NCBI GenBank assembly: GCA_035279865.1
Contig: DATEGY010000347.1
Location: 1-14,465, forward strand
DNA: 14,465 nucleotides
Reading direction: 5' to 3'
Source: 40CM-2-70-7 sp035279865
GTDB lineage: Bacteria; Gemmatimonadota; Gemmatimonadetes; Gemmatimonadales; GWC2-71-9
Within the stretch, counting starts at the first letter, position 1, and every line of letters begins with the position of its first letter. Positions 7,118-14,110 of the stretch are shown piece after piece. The notes under the pieces are model-generated. The model saw only the letters and a list, made by a program, of their open reading frames with translations, was not told the DNA's origin and searched no databases. A program made the translations under genes and the position numbers.

Positions 7118-8980
7118 ATGCGCAAACCGACCACCCTCCTCCTGGTGCTCGCCGCGGGCCTTTCGTGCAGTAAGGACAACCCGACTGAGCCCCCCATTCC
7201 CCCGACGATCACCGTCATTCCCGACAGTGCCACGGTCAACCTGTTCGATCACCTGCAACTGCGCGCAGTGATCGTCGACTCGAAGGGCGACACGCTCACC
7301 GATGTGCCGGGGTGGACCAGCGCGTCCCCGAACGTGGTATTCGTCTCCACCGCGGGACGCGTGCAGGGGCTGAACCGTGGCACGGTGACCATCACCGCTT
7401 CGGACGGTGACGCGACGGGCACCGCCCGCATCAAGGTGAAGATCACGGTCACGAGTATCGTCCTGGCCGCGCATCCCACGACGCTGCAGGTGGGCGACAC
7501 CACCACCCTGCACATTCTCCAGATGCTGACGGGCGATGGACTCCCACCGGACGACTCCGTCATCGCGTGGCGGTCTTCGGACACCACAAAGGCAACGGTC
7601 ACCCAGACGGGCTTCGTCACTGCACGTGCGCAGGGACCGGTGACCATCTCCGCTCAAATCGACAGCGCGGTGGGGTCAGCGCAATTCACGATTCCCGCCC
7701 CGACACCGCACGTCGCGTCGGTAACGTTCACGCCACCCACCGATACGACCATGCTCGTGGGGGACTACGGTGTATTTGCGGCGATCGCGCGGGACTCGCA
7801 GGGTGACACGCTCGGGCAGGCTCAGGAATTCTGCATCCCGCTCTGCCACGTGACCTATCCGGTCACCCTCACCCTCACGGACACAAACGTCGTGAAACTC
7901 GTCAGTTGTTGCACCGTGCAGGGGATCACGGCGGGGACCGATACCCTGGTAGCGATCAGTGACGGCATCCGCGCTACTGCGTTGCTTCGGGTCGCCTTCC
8001 TTGGGCTCTCCGACGTCAGTGTCGGGGCATTCGCCTGCGGAGTCGCCGCCGACAGTCTGCCCCATTGCTGGCAGGGCGGGTTCCCCGTCCGCGAGCCCGC
8101 ACCCGAGAACGTGCACTTCGCTTCGGTGTCCGTAGGATCCCAACTATGCGCGTTGACGGCGTCGGGAAGCCCGTACTGCATCAATAACATCGGCACCGAT
8201 TCGGCCGTGCTCAAGGATCCCGTCCACACCTACACCACCTTGAGTGTAGGGAACGGTGGATTGGTCTGCGGACTCGACGGCTCACAGGCTGGTTGGTGCT
8301 GGGGCGCGGGGTTGGCCGGTGAGCTTGGAAATGGCGACAGCGTGGACTCCCCAACTCCGGTGGCGGTCGTCGGAGGGCATCAGTTCACCGTCATAAGCTC
8401 TGGGTACGACCACGCGTGTGGCGTCACCACCACCGGCGTGGCCTACTGTTGGGGCTCAAATGGCGGAGGCATGCTCGGCAACGGGGATACGTCGGTTCAC
8501 ATCAGCCCCGTTCCACTGGCCGTGGCCGGCGGCATCACTTTCCAGAGGATCACCGCAGGGTTCGGCTATACGTGTGGTGTCGCGACGAGCGGTGACGGGT
8601 ATTGCTGGGGAGCGAACGCCGATGGGGAACTGGGGACCGGGGACTCCGCCAGCAGCTCAGTCCCTCACCTGGTGTCCGGAGGCCTCGCGTTCAAAGACAT
8701 TTCCGCCGGCTGGTTGCACACCTGCGGCATCACCACCACGGGCGCTGCCTATTGCTGGGGGGGGGACGGCCTTCTGGGTACCGGAAACAGCGCAATCTCG
8801 GCGGTGCCCGCCGCAGTGACCGGAGGACTGACCTTCACGTCCATCAGCGTCGCGGCCGCCGTGATCCGCTATGCCACGTGTGGGATGACCACCGGCGGCG
8901 TGTATTGCTGGGGAAATGACGTCAGCGGGGCGAATCTCGCCCAAACATTCTCGCCGGTGAAGGTCCTGGGGCAACCCTAA
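7118..8980 (+). CDS. Big-2/RCC1-repeat lipoprotein (paralog 2)
   Basis: This 620-residue paralog of the preceding lipoprotein has a signal peptide ending AAGLSC, with Cys17 the likely lipidated residue, and then a short Pro/Thr-rich linker (SKDNPTEPPIPPT). Three Big-2-like domains follow (about 28-108, 110-192 and 196-290), one more than in paralog 1. The third has extra cysteines (EFCIPLC and SCC). The C-terminal half has seven RCC1-like blades with paired cysteines: HCWQGG and YCINN are degenerate, while WCWGAG, YCWGSN, YCWGAN, YCWGGD and VYCWGND are canonical, with turns such as ELGNGDS and MLGNGDT. The first two blades have therefore lost the CWG core. A seven-bladed propeller on an Ig-like stalk, exposed outside the inner membrane, is the likely fold. 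Tandem duplication with later divergence explains the pair. Its stop overlaps the convergent serine hydrolase gene by 4 nt. Confidence 0.85.
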   Translation: MRKPTTLLLVLAAGLSCSKDNPTEPPIPPTITVIPDSATVNLFDHLQLRAVIVDSKGDTLTDVPGWTSASPNVVFVSTAGRVQGLNRGTVTITASDGDATGTARIKVKITVTSIVLAAHPTTLQVGDTTTLHILQMLTGDGLPPDDSVIAWRSSDTTKATVTQTGFVTARAQGPVTISAQIDSAVGSAQFTIPAPTPHVASVTFTPPTDTTMLVGDYGVFAAIARDSQGDTLGQAQEFCIPLCHVTYPVTLTLTDTNVVKLVSCCTVQGITAGTDTLVAISDGIRATALLRVAFLGLSDVSVGAFACGVAADSLPHCWQGGFPVREPAPENVHFASVSVGSQLCALTASGSPYCINNIGTDSAVLKDPVHTYTTLSVGNGGLVCGLDGSQAGWCWGAGLAGELGNGDSVDSPTPVAVVGGHQFTVISSGYDHACGVTTTGVAYCWGSNGGGMLGNGDTSVHISPVPLAVAGGITFQRITAGFGYTCGVATSGDGYCWGANADGELGTGDSASSSVPHLVSGGLAFKDISAGWLHTCGITTTGAAYCWGGDGLLGTGNSAISAVPAAVTGGLTFTSISVAAAVIRYATCGMTTGGVYCWGNDVSGANLAQTFSPVKVLGQP

Positions 8981-9858
8981 CCCGCGATGATCCTCGACAG
9001 GTCCGCCACCAGCCGGTACGCGTCATCGTCCTTCTTGATCCCGCCGGTCAGGACCACGAGGACATAGTGCCGCCCGTTGGGAAGCGTGACGATCGCGGCG
9101 TCATGATAGACGACGCTCCCGATCCAGCCCGTCTTGTGAAAGACCTTCGCCCCCGCCGGTAACCCCGCGGGGATCCCCTCGGTGAAATGCTGCCGGGAGA
9201 GAATCGCGAGCATCGAGTCGCACGCGGCCGGCGACGCGGCCCGGTGGCTCGCCACCGCCGCCAGCAGCACGCCGAGGTCACGCGCCGTGGTCGTGTTGTT
9301 TTTCCCCGCGCGGTACGCCTTCCCATCCTCTACCCCGCGCAGCACCAGAATCGAATCGGCCCCCAGCTCGTGTGCGGTGGCGTTGGCACGCGCCGCGCCG
9401 ATGCGCTCGATCAGCACGTCGGTCGCGAGATTGCTCGACACCGTCTCCATCAACTCGAGCAGATGACGCACCGGCACCCGGTGCCCCACCAGCCCGTAGA
9501 GCGTGCTGTCCGAATCGTCCGACTTGTCGACGGTGAACGGAGACCCGTCCACGAGCGACGGGAAGGTGTCGTGCACCAGCAACGAATCGGAGAGGGAGAT
9601 CGTGCCCGCGTCCCGGTCCCGGAAGAGCTGGATCATCACCGGAAGCTTCATGGTGCTGGCGGCATGGAACCGCTCGAGCCCGTCGACCGAAAGCGTGTCC
9701 CCGGTCTTCAGGTCCTGATAGTAGAGCCCCACACCGGTGGAAACGGTCGAGTCGATCCGCGCCTCGAGGCGGGCGCGCAGGCTGGCCGGAGCTTGTGCCG
9801 GGAGAGGGCGGGAGACGAAGCCGCAGACGGCAACGAAACAAAAGAGGACCTTGGGCAT
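8977..9858 (-). CDS. Exported class A beta-lactamase-family serine hydrolase
   Basis: The 293-residue protein starts at the ATG at 9858. The frame stays open further upstream to 10056, but that extension would run into kgd and has no signal sequence. The signal peptide has a hydrophobic core VLFCFVAVCGFVS and probable cleavage after PAQA. Penicillin-recognising motifs are in order: SxxK as STMK (Ser68, Lys71), SxN as SSN (141-143), an omega-loop-like RGVEDGKAYRAG with Glu177 followed by NNTTT (187-191), and KTG (242-244). Class A enzymes usually have SDN and the spacing RxExxxN. Here Asp is Ser, and the omega loop is slightly shorter between Glu and the threonines, so hydrolysis of beta-lactams is uncertain. 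It may instead be a periplasmic peptidase-like or low-activity enzyme. It is transcribed divergently from kgd across 78 nt. Confidence 0.87.
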   Translation of the reverse strand: MPKVLFCFVAVCGFVSRPLPAQAPASLRARLEARIDSTVSTGVGLYYQDLKTGDTLSVDGLERFHAASTMKLPVMIQLFRDRDAGTISLSDSLLVHDTFPSLVDGSPFTVDKSDDSDSTLYGLVGHRVPVRHLLELMETVSSNLATDVLIERIGAARANATAHELGADSILVLRGVEDGKAYRAGKNNTTTARDLGVLLAAVASHRAASPAACDSMLAILSRQHFTEGIPAGLPAGAKVFHKTGWIGSVVYHDAAIVTLPNGRHYVLVVLTGGIKKDDDAYRLVADLSRIIAG

Positions 9859-9863
9859 GCGAT

Positions 9864-9869
9864 AGTATA
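9864..9869 (-). promoter_or_regulatory. Putative -10 box of the serine hydrolase gene
   Basis: Read on the minus strand, TATACT (five of six TATAAT positions) lies 5 nt before the ATG at 9858, with spacer ATCGC and no Shine-Dalgarno. Transcription would begin at or next to the A of the ATG, so a leaderless message is predicted. Only a poor -35 (TTACTG, 17 nt upstream) is visible. Confidence 0.5.
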
Positions 9870-9894
9870 AAGCGCGTCCAGAACGGCAGTAACC

Positions 9895-9922
9895 TGACCC
9901 CTGACCCCCTACCCCTGACCCC
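9895..9922. repeat. Heptanucleotide array (TGACCCC)x4, G-quadruplex motif
   Basis: Four units run without a gap: TGACCCC, TGACCCC, CTACCCC, TGACCCC. C-runs start at 9898, 9905, 9912 and 9919, an exact 7-nt period. On the minus strand this gives four runs of at least four G separated by 3, 2 and 3 nt, a canonical G-quadruplex motif on the template strand of kgd. The array lies between the divergent serine hydrolase and kgd starts and ends one base before the putative kgd -10 box, so it overlaps where the -35 region and spacer should be. A regulatory effect is inference. Confidence 0.8.
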
Positions 9923-9923
9923 T

Positions 9924-9929
9924 TAGATT
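9924..9929 (+). promoter_or_regulatory. Possible -10 box of kgd
   Basis: TAGATT matches four of six TATAAT positions and ends 7 nt before the GTG start at 9937; the spacer TTCCCCC contains no Shine-Dalgarno. The geometry again suggests a leaderless or nearly leaderless message. This is the weakest of the three such boxes, because C-rich sequence replaces any -35 element. Confidence 0.35.
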
Positions 9930-9936
9930 TTCCCCC

Positions 9937-12900
9937 GTGAGCGAATTCGTCTTCGGCACCAACAACGCCGCCTTCGTACAGGTGATGTACGAGCAGTACC
10001 TCCGGGACCCGACGTCCGTGGGCGAAGAGTGGCGCGCCCTGTTCGACAACGGGCATCTGAGCGAACTGCCCGTCATCCCGACGGACCGGGCGGAAGTGCT
10101 GCGGGAGACGGGAAGCGGGAAGCGGGAAGCGGGAAGCGGGAACCCACCGGGGACCACACTTCCCACTTCCCCCCTCCCGCTTCCCCCGGGTGCCACTCCC
10201 ATGACCGGCCCCGCCGCTCGCCTGGTCCAGAACATGACGGAGTCACTCTCCGTCCCCACGGCGACGAGCTTCCGCGACATCGCCGTGGACGTGTTGGACG
10301 CGAGGCGCAAGACGCTGAACGCCCAGCTCGCCCCGAAGAACCGCAAGGTCTCGTTCACACATCTCATCGGCTGGGCCATCGTCCAGGCCGCCCGCGAGTT
10401 TCCCGTCATGACGCACTCGTTCCACGAGTACGAGGGGAAGCCGCACCGCCTCGACCCCCAGAACGTGAGCCTGGGCCTCGCGGTCGACGTCGAGAAGAAA
10501 GACGGGACCCGCGCCCTCGTGGTGCCGGTGATCAAGCACGCCGAGCAGATGGACTTTGCAACCTTCTACGCGACCTACGAGTCGCTGGTCGAGAAGGCGC
10601 GGACCAACAAGCTGATGCCCGACGATTTCGCGGGCGGCTCCATCACCCTGACCAACCCGGGCACCATCGGCACCATCGCCTCGGTCCCGCGCCTCATGAA
10701 AGGCCAGGGATCCATCATCGCCACCGGCGGCATCCGCTCCATCGGCCCGGCCAAAGTGATGACGATCACGAGCACCTACGACCACCGGGTCATTCAGGGC
10801 GCGGAGTCGGGGATGTTTCTGCGACTGCTCGACTCACTGCTGCAGGGAGAAGAAGACTTTTACGGGAAGGTGATGGCGGCGGCGGGGGCGATCGGGAGCG
10901 GGAAGCGGGAAGAGGGAAGCGTTGTCCCCGCGGGAAGCGCACTTCCCGCTTCCCCCCTCCCCCTTCCCGCTCGCGGCAACCCGTCAGTCGACGATCTCCG
11001 CCACGTCGCCGCCGCCATGTCGCTCGTCAAGGCCTACCGCAACTTCGGGCACCTGGCGGCCCGCCTCGACCCGCTCGGCGCACCGCCCCGTGGCGACCCG
11101 GCCCTCGATACCGGACCGCTCGGTCTCACACCCGAGGTGCTCGCGAGCATCCCGACCGAGGTGCTCCGCATCTACGTGTCGGGAGCGACGCTCGCCGAGG
11201 CGCTGCCTCAGCTGAAGGCGACCTACTGCGGCACCATCGCCTACGAAGTCGAGCACATCGCGAGCCACGAGCAGCGGCTCTGGCTCCGCCACGTGATCGA
11301 ATCCGGTGAGCACACCAAGCCGCTCACGCCCGACCAGCAGAAGCAGCTCCTGAATCACTTGACGCGCGTCGACGCGCTCGAGCGGTTTCTCCAGCGCGCG
11401 TATCTGGGGCAGAAACGATTCTCCATCGAGGGCGTGGACATCACCGTGCCCATGCTCGAGCTCATCAACGAGCTCGCGGCGCACGCCGGCGCCAGGAAGG
11501 TCGTGATGGGCATGGCCCACCGCGGCCGCCTCAACGTCCTCGCGCACATCGTGGGCATGCCGTACGAGGCGATTCTCGAGGAGTTCGAAGGGGGACCCGC
11601 TGGAGACGAAGCCGATCCCGATGCGGTGACCGGGGACGTGAAGTATCACCTGGGCGCCGACGGCGACTTCACCCTGCCCTCCGGGAAGTCCATCCGCGTC
11701 ATCCTGCTCCCCAACCCCAGCCACCTCGAGGCCGTGAATCCGGTGGTCGAGGGGCGCGCCCGGGCCGAGCAGACCGACCGCTCGGGAACCGAGGCGACGA
11801 CCAACGGCGAAGCCGCCATTCCCATTCTGCTGCACGGCGACGCGGCGTTCGCCGGCCAGGGCGTGGTGGCCGAGACCTTCAACCTCGCCCGGCTCAGCGG
11901 GTACGCCACCGGCGGCACCATCCATCTGATCACCAACAATCAGATCGGATTCACCACCCTGCCGCAGGAGGGACGCTCGACCGACTATTCCTCGGACCTG
12001 GCCAAAGGCTTCGATGTTCCGATCATCCACGTGAACGCGGATGACCCCGAGGCGTGCCTGGCGGCGGTGCGGCTGGCCTGGATGTATCGGGAGAAATTCC
12101 ACGGCGACGTCGTGATCGACGTCGTGGGCTACCGGCGTCACGGACACAATGAGGGCGACGAGCCGGCCTACACGCAGCCCCTGATGTACGAACGGATCAA
12201 ACAGACGCCCACGGTGCGCGAGAAGTACGCGGCCGTCCTGGTGGAACGCGGGATCATCACGGCCGAGCAGGCGAAGGCCGAAGCGGACGCCGCCTACCAG
12301 AAACTCGACGCCGTCAAGCAGGGACTCGCGGCCGCCACCGCCAAGAAGCATGGCGACGACCGGCTCTCCCGCTCCACCTCGGGTGAACCCGAGACCGCCG
12401 TCGCCGCCGATGTCCTCACTACTTTGAACTCAGCGCTCCTCGACGTCCCGTCCGACTTCACCATCCACCCCAAGCTCAAACGCCAGCTTGAGCGGCGCCG
12501 GGAGACCATCGCGAAGGGCGGCATGGAGTGGGCACAGGCCGAGGCGCTGGCGTTCGGGTCGCTGCTCGTCGAGGGCACACCCATCCGCCTCACCGGCCAG
12601 GACACCGAGCGCGGGACCTTCGCCCAGCGGCACTTGATGCTGCACGATCCGGCGAACGACCGCCGCTGGGCGCCGATTCAGCACCTGCGAGAGGCCCGGG
12701 CGCCCTTCGAGCTGCACAACTCCCCCCTTTCCGAGGCCGCCTGTCTCGGCTTCGAATACGGCTACGCGGTCGCCGCTCCCGACGCGCTCGTGCTCTGGGA
12801 AGCGCAGTACGGAGATTTCGCCAACGGGGCCGAGGTGATCGTCGATCAGTTCCTGGTGGCCGGACTCGCCAAGTGGGGACAGACGTCGCGGCTGACCATG

Positions 12901-13548
12901 CTCCTTCCGCACGGTTACGAAGGAGGCGGGCCGGCGCACTCGAGCGCCCGCCTCGAGCGGTACCTCTCCCTCGGCGCCGAGGGCAACATCCGCGTGGCCA
13001 ACCCGACCACGCCGGCCCAGTACTTCCACCTGCTCCGGCGCCAGGCCCGGCACTCTGAAGTCCGGCCGCTGGTGGTGATGACGCCGAAGAGCCTGCTGCG
13101 GCTTCCGGCCGCCACGTCATCCCTGGCGGAGCTGACCAGCGGATCCTTCCAGCCGGTGCTGGATGATGCCGACGCCGCGAACCGGCGCGACCAGGTCACC
13201 CGGCTCGTGCTCTGCAGCGGCAAGATCTACTACGACCTGCTGGCCGCGCCGGCGCGCGCCGGCGCGGCCCACGTCGCCGTGGGCCGGGTCGAGCTCCTCT
13301 ATCCCTTCCCCGCGGAGGGCGTGGCGGCGCTGGCGAAGAAGTATCCGAAGCTCACCGAGGTGATGTGGATCCAGGAGGAGCCCCGCAACATGGGCGCGCG
13401 GAAGTTCGTCCTCCCCAAGCTCCGGGACACCCTGACCAGCCTCACCGTCCGGGATGTGTCGAGACCGGAGCGGTCGAGCCCCGCCGAAGGGTATCCCGGG
13501 CCGCACAAGGTGGAGCAAGACCGGATCGTCGCCCAGGCGTTCCAGTGA
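9937..13548 (+). CDS. kgd: 2-oxoglutarate dehydrogenase E2-E1 fusion (Kgd/OdhA type)
   Basis: The protein has 1203 residues from GTG 9937. Domains in order are: an E1 N-terminal helix (FVFGTNNAAFVQVMYEQYL, to about 42); a linker; an E2 succinyltransferase catalytic domain (about 88-308) with VSFTHLIGWAIVQA and the active-site segment STYDHRVIQG (His283); a second linker (319-348); then the thiamine-diphosphate E1 part with MGMAHRGRLN (His528), HGDAAFAGQG (633-642) followed by ITNNQIGF, and LPHGYEGGGPAHSSAR. In ordinary E2 the motif is HxxxDG; here it is HxxxQG, as I recall for mycobacterial Kgd. No lipoyl or E1/E3-binding domain is present, so a lipoyl domain must come from another E2, as known for the actinobacterial OdhA complex. 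The enzyme converts 2-oxoglutarate in the TCA cycle in the cytoplasm. Both linkers are made of palindromic heptamer repeats. YggT follows 4 nt later. Confidence 0.93.
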   Translation: MSEFVFGTNNAAFVQVMYEQYLRDPTSVGEEWRALFDNGHLSELPVIPTDRAEVLRETGSGKREAGSGNPPGTTLPTSPLPLPPGATPMTGPAARLVQNMTESLSVPTATSFRDIAVDVLDARRKTLNAQLAPKNRKVSFTHLIGWAIVQAAREFPVMTHSFHEYEGKPHRLDPQNVSLGLAVDVEKKDGTRALVVPVIKHAEQMDFATFYATYESLVEKARTNKLMPDDFAGGSITLTNPGTIGTIASVPRLMKGQGSIIATGGIRSIGPAKVMTITSTYDHRVIQGAESGMFLRLLDSLLQGEEDFYGKVMAAAGAIGSGKREEGSVVPAGSALPASPLPLPARGNPSVDDLRHVAAAMSLVKAYRNFGHLAARLDPLGAPPRGDPALDTGPLGLTPEVLASIPTEVLRIYVSGATLAEALPQLKATYCGTIAYEVEHIASHEQRLWLRHVIESGEHTKPLTPDQQKQLLNHLTRVDALERFLQRAYLGQKRFSIEGVDITVPMLELINELAAHAGARKVVMGMAHRGRLNVLAHIVGMPYEAILEEFEGGPAGDEADPDAVTGDVKYHLGADGDFTLPSGKSIRVILLPNPSHLEAVNPVVEGRARAEQTDRSGTEATTNGEAAIPILLHGDAAFAGQGVVAETFNLARLSGYATGGTIHLITNNQIGFTTLPQEGRSTDYSSDLAKGFDVPIIHVNADDPEACLAAVRLAWMYREKFHGDVVIDVVGYRRHGHNEGDEPAYTQPLMYERIKQTPTVREKYAAVLVERGIITAEQAKAEADAAYQKLDAVKQGLAAATAKKHGDDRLSRSTSGEPETAVAADVLTTLNSALLDVPSDFTIHPKLKRQLERRRETIAKGGMEWAQAEALAFGSLLVEGTPIRLTGQDTERGTFAQRHLMLHDPANDRRWAPIQHLREARAPFELHNSPLSEAACLGFEYGYAVAAPDALVLWEAQYGDFANGAEVIVDQFLVAGLAKWGQTSRLTMLLPHGYEGGGPAHSSARLERYLSLGAEGNIRVANPTTPAQYFHLLRRQARHSEVRPLVVMTPKSLLRLPAATSSLAELTSGSFQPVLDDADAANRRDQVTRLVLCSGKIYYDLLAAPARAGAAHVAVGRVELLYPFPAEGVAALAKKYPKLTEVMWIQEEPRNMGARKFVLPKLRDTLTSLTVRDVSRPERSSPAEGYPGPHKVEQDRIVAQAFQ
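10103..10187. repeat. Palindromic heptamer repeat in kgd linker 1
   Basis: GGG starts at 10103, 10110, 10117, 10124, 10131 and 10138, an exact 7-nt period of mostly GGGAAGC units. After a 17-nt loop, the complementary arm has C-runs starting at 10162, 10169, 10176 and 10183 (units TTCCCAC, TTCCCCC, CTCCCGC, TTCCCCC). Arms 10117-10142 and 10160-10185 pair at 23 of 26 positions. It is translated as GSGKREAGSGN then LPTSPLPLP, about residues 56-85, between the E1 N-terminal helix and the E2 domain. The G arm alone is also a G-quadruplex motif on the coding strand. The element is read in frame and does not disrupt the enzyme. Confidence 0.85.
10894..10975. repeat. Palindromic heptamer repeat in kgd linker 2
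   Basis: This is a second copy of the same element type. GGG starts at 10894, 10900, 10907 and 10914; the inverted arm has C-runs starting at 10945, 10952, 10959 and 10966 (TTCCCGC, TTCCCCC, CTCCCCC, TTCCCGC). Arms 10896-10921 and 10947-10972 pair at 23 of 26 positions, with a perfect 10-bp end. Within the loop region, 10930-10937 and 10942-10949 form an alternative perfect 8-bp hairpin with tetraloop CGCA. It is translated as GSGKREEGS then LPASPLPLP, about residues 319-348, between the E2 and E1 domains and in the same reading frame as the first copy. Confidence 0.85.
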
Positions 13549-13552
13549 GCCG

Positions 13553-14110
13553 ATGTACGCCATCGTGACGGTGGTGCGGGACATCGTGACCGGCGCCTTC
13601 TTCCTTTCGGCGGCCCTGGCCACGTCCAACTGGCTGGTCCGCACGCAGAAAATCTCTCCCTTCTCCGCCCTGGGGCGCTTCTTGAAGAAGTCGTCCGATC
13701 CGGTGCTCGCGCCGGTCGAGACCCGGGTGGTCCGCTTCGGCGGCTTGCCCTCCCACGCGGGCTGGTGGCTCGTGGTCGGCACGGCGGTGGCGGGGATCCT
13801 GCTGGTGTGGCTGGCGAAGGGCGTGGTCGGCGTACTCTACGAGATGCGGTACGCGGCGGAGGGTGGCGTTTTCGGGATCGCGAGCTATTTGCTCGGCGGG
13901 GTGATCGACATCCTCATCCTGGCCCTGGTCGTACGGTTCTTCGGAGGACTGTTGGGCGCTTTTCAGTTCAACCGCTGGACCCGCTGGGCCTATGTCCTCA
14001 CCAACTGGATGATCGACCCGATCGCCAAGGTCCTGCCCACGTACGCCAACGTCGATTGGAGCCCGCTCGCCGCCTTCATCCTCCTCCTGATCGTCAAGGC
14101 GATTCTGTAG
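13553..14110 (+). CDS. YggT-family membrane protein
   Basis: The 185-residue protein starts at ATG 13553, 4 nt after the kgd stop; an upstream in-frame ATG at 13454 lies inside kgd and would add a polar, charged tail. Hydrophobic segments lie near 4-28, 69-95, 105-137 and 168-185. The sequence has two similar halves: LGRFLKKSSDPVLAPVETRVV (40-60) and LTNWMIDPIAKVLPTYANVDWSP (149-171) each carry the family's DP-x(3-5)-P pattern before a membrane helix, and VDWSPLAAFILL is the family's most typical stretch. Length and two-repeat layout match E. coli YggT (188 residues), an inner-membrane protein linked in the literature to osmotic or ion homeostasis without a settled mechanism. It is probably cotranscribed with kgd, though a functional link is not evident. 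Its 3' end overlaps the convergent cydB by 17 nt. Confidence 0.8.
   Translation: MYAIVTVVRDIVTGAFFLSAALATSNWLVRTQKISPFSALGRFLKKSSDPVLAPVETRVVRFGGLPSHAGWWLVVGTAVAGILLVWLAKGVVGVLYEMRYAAEGGVFGIASYLLGGVIDILILALVVRFFGGLLGAFQFNRWTRWAYVLTNWMIDPIAKVLPTYANVDWSPLAAFILLLIVKAIL

Noticed and set aside
9859..10056. Upstream extension of the serine hydrolase frame
   Set aside because: It would overlap the start of kgd, pass through the TGACCCC array, and hide the signal peptide that begins at the ATG at 9858.
10103..10975. CRISPR array or cluster of intergenic REP elements
   Set aside because: There are no spacers or long conserved repeats; the period is 7 nt and the sequence is translated within a complete gene.
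13454..13552. Earlier ATG for the YggT-family gene
   Set aside because: The extra 33 residues are polar, lie inside kgd and are not like the family; ATG 13553 gives the usual length.
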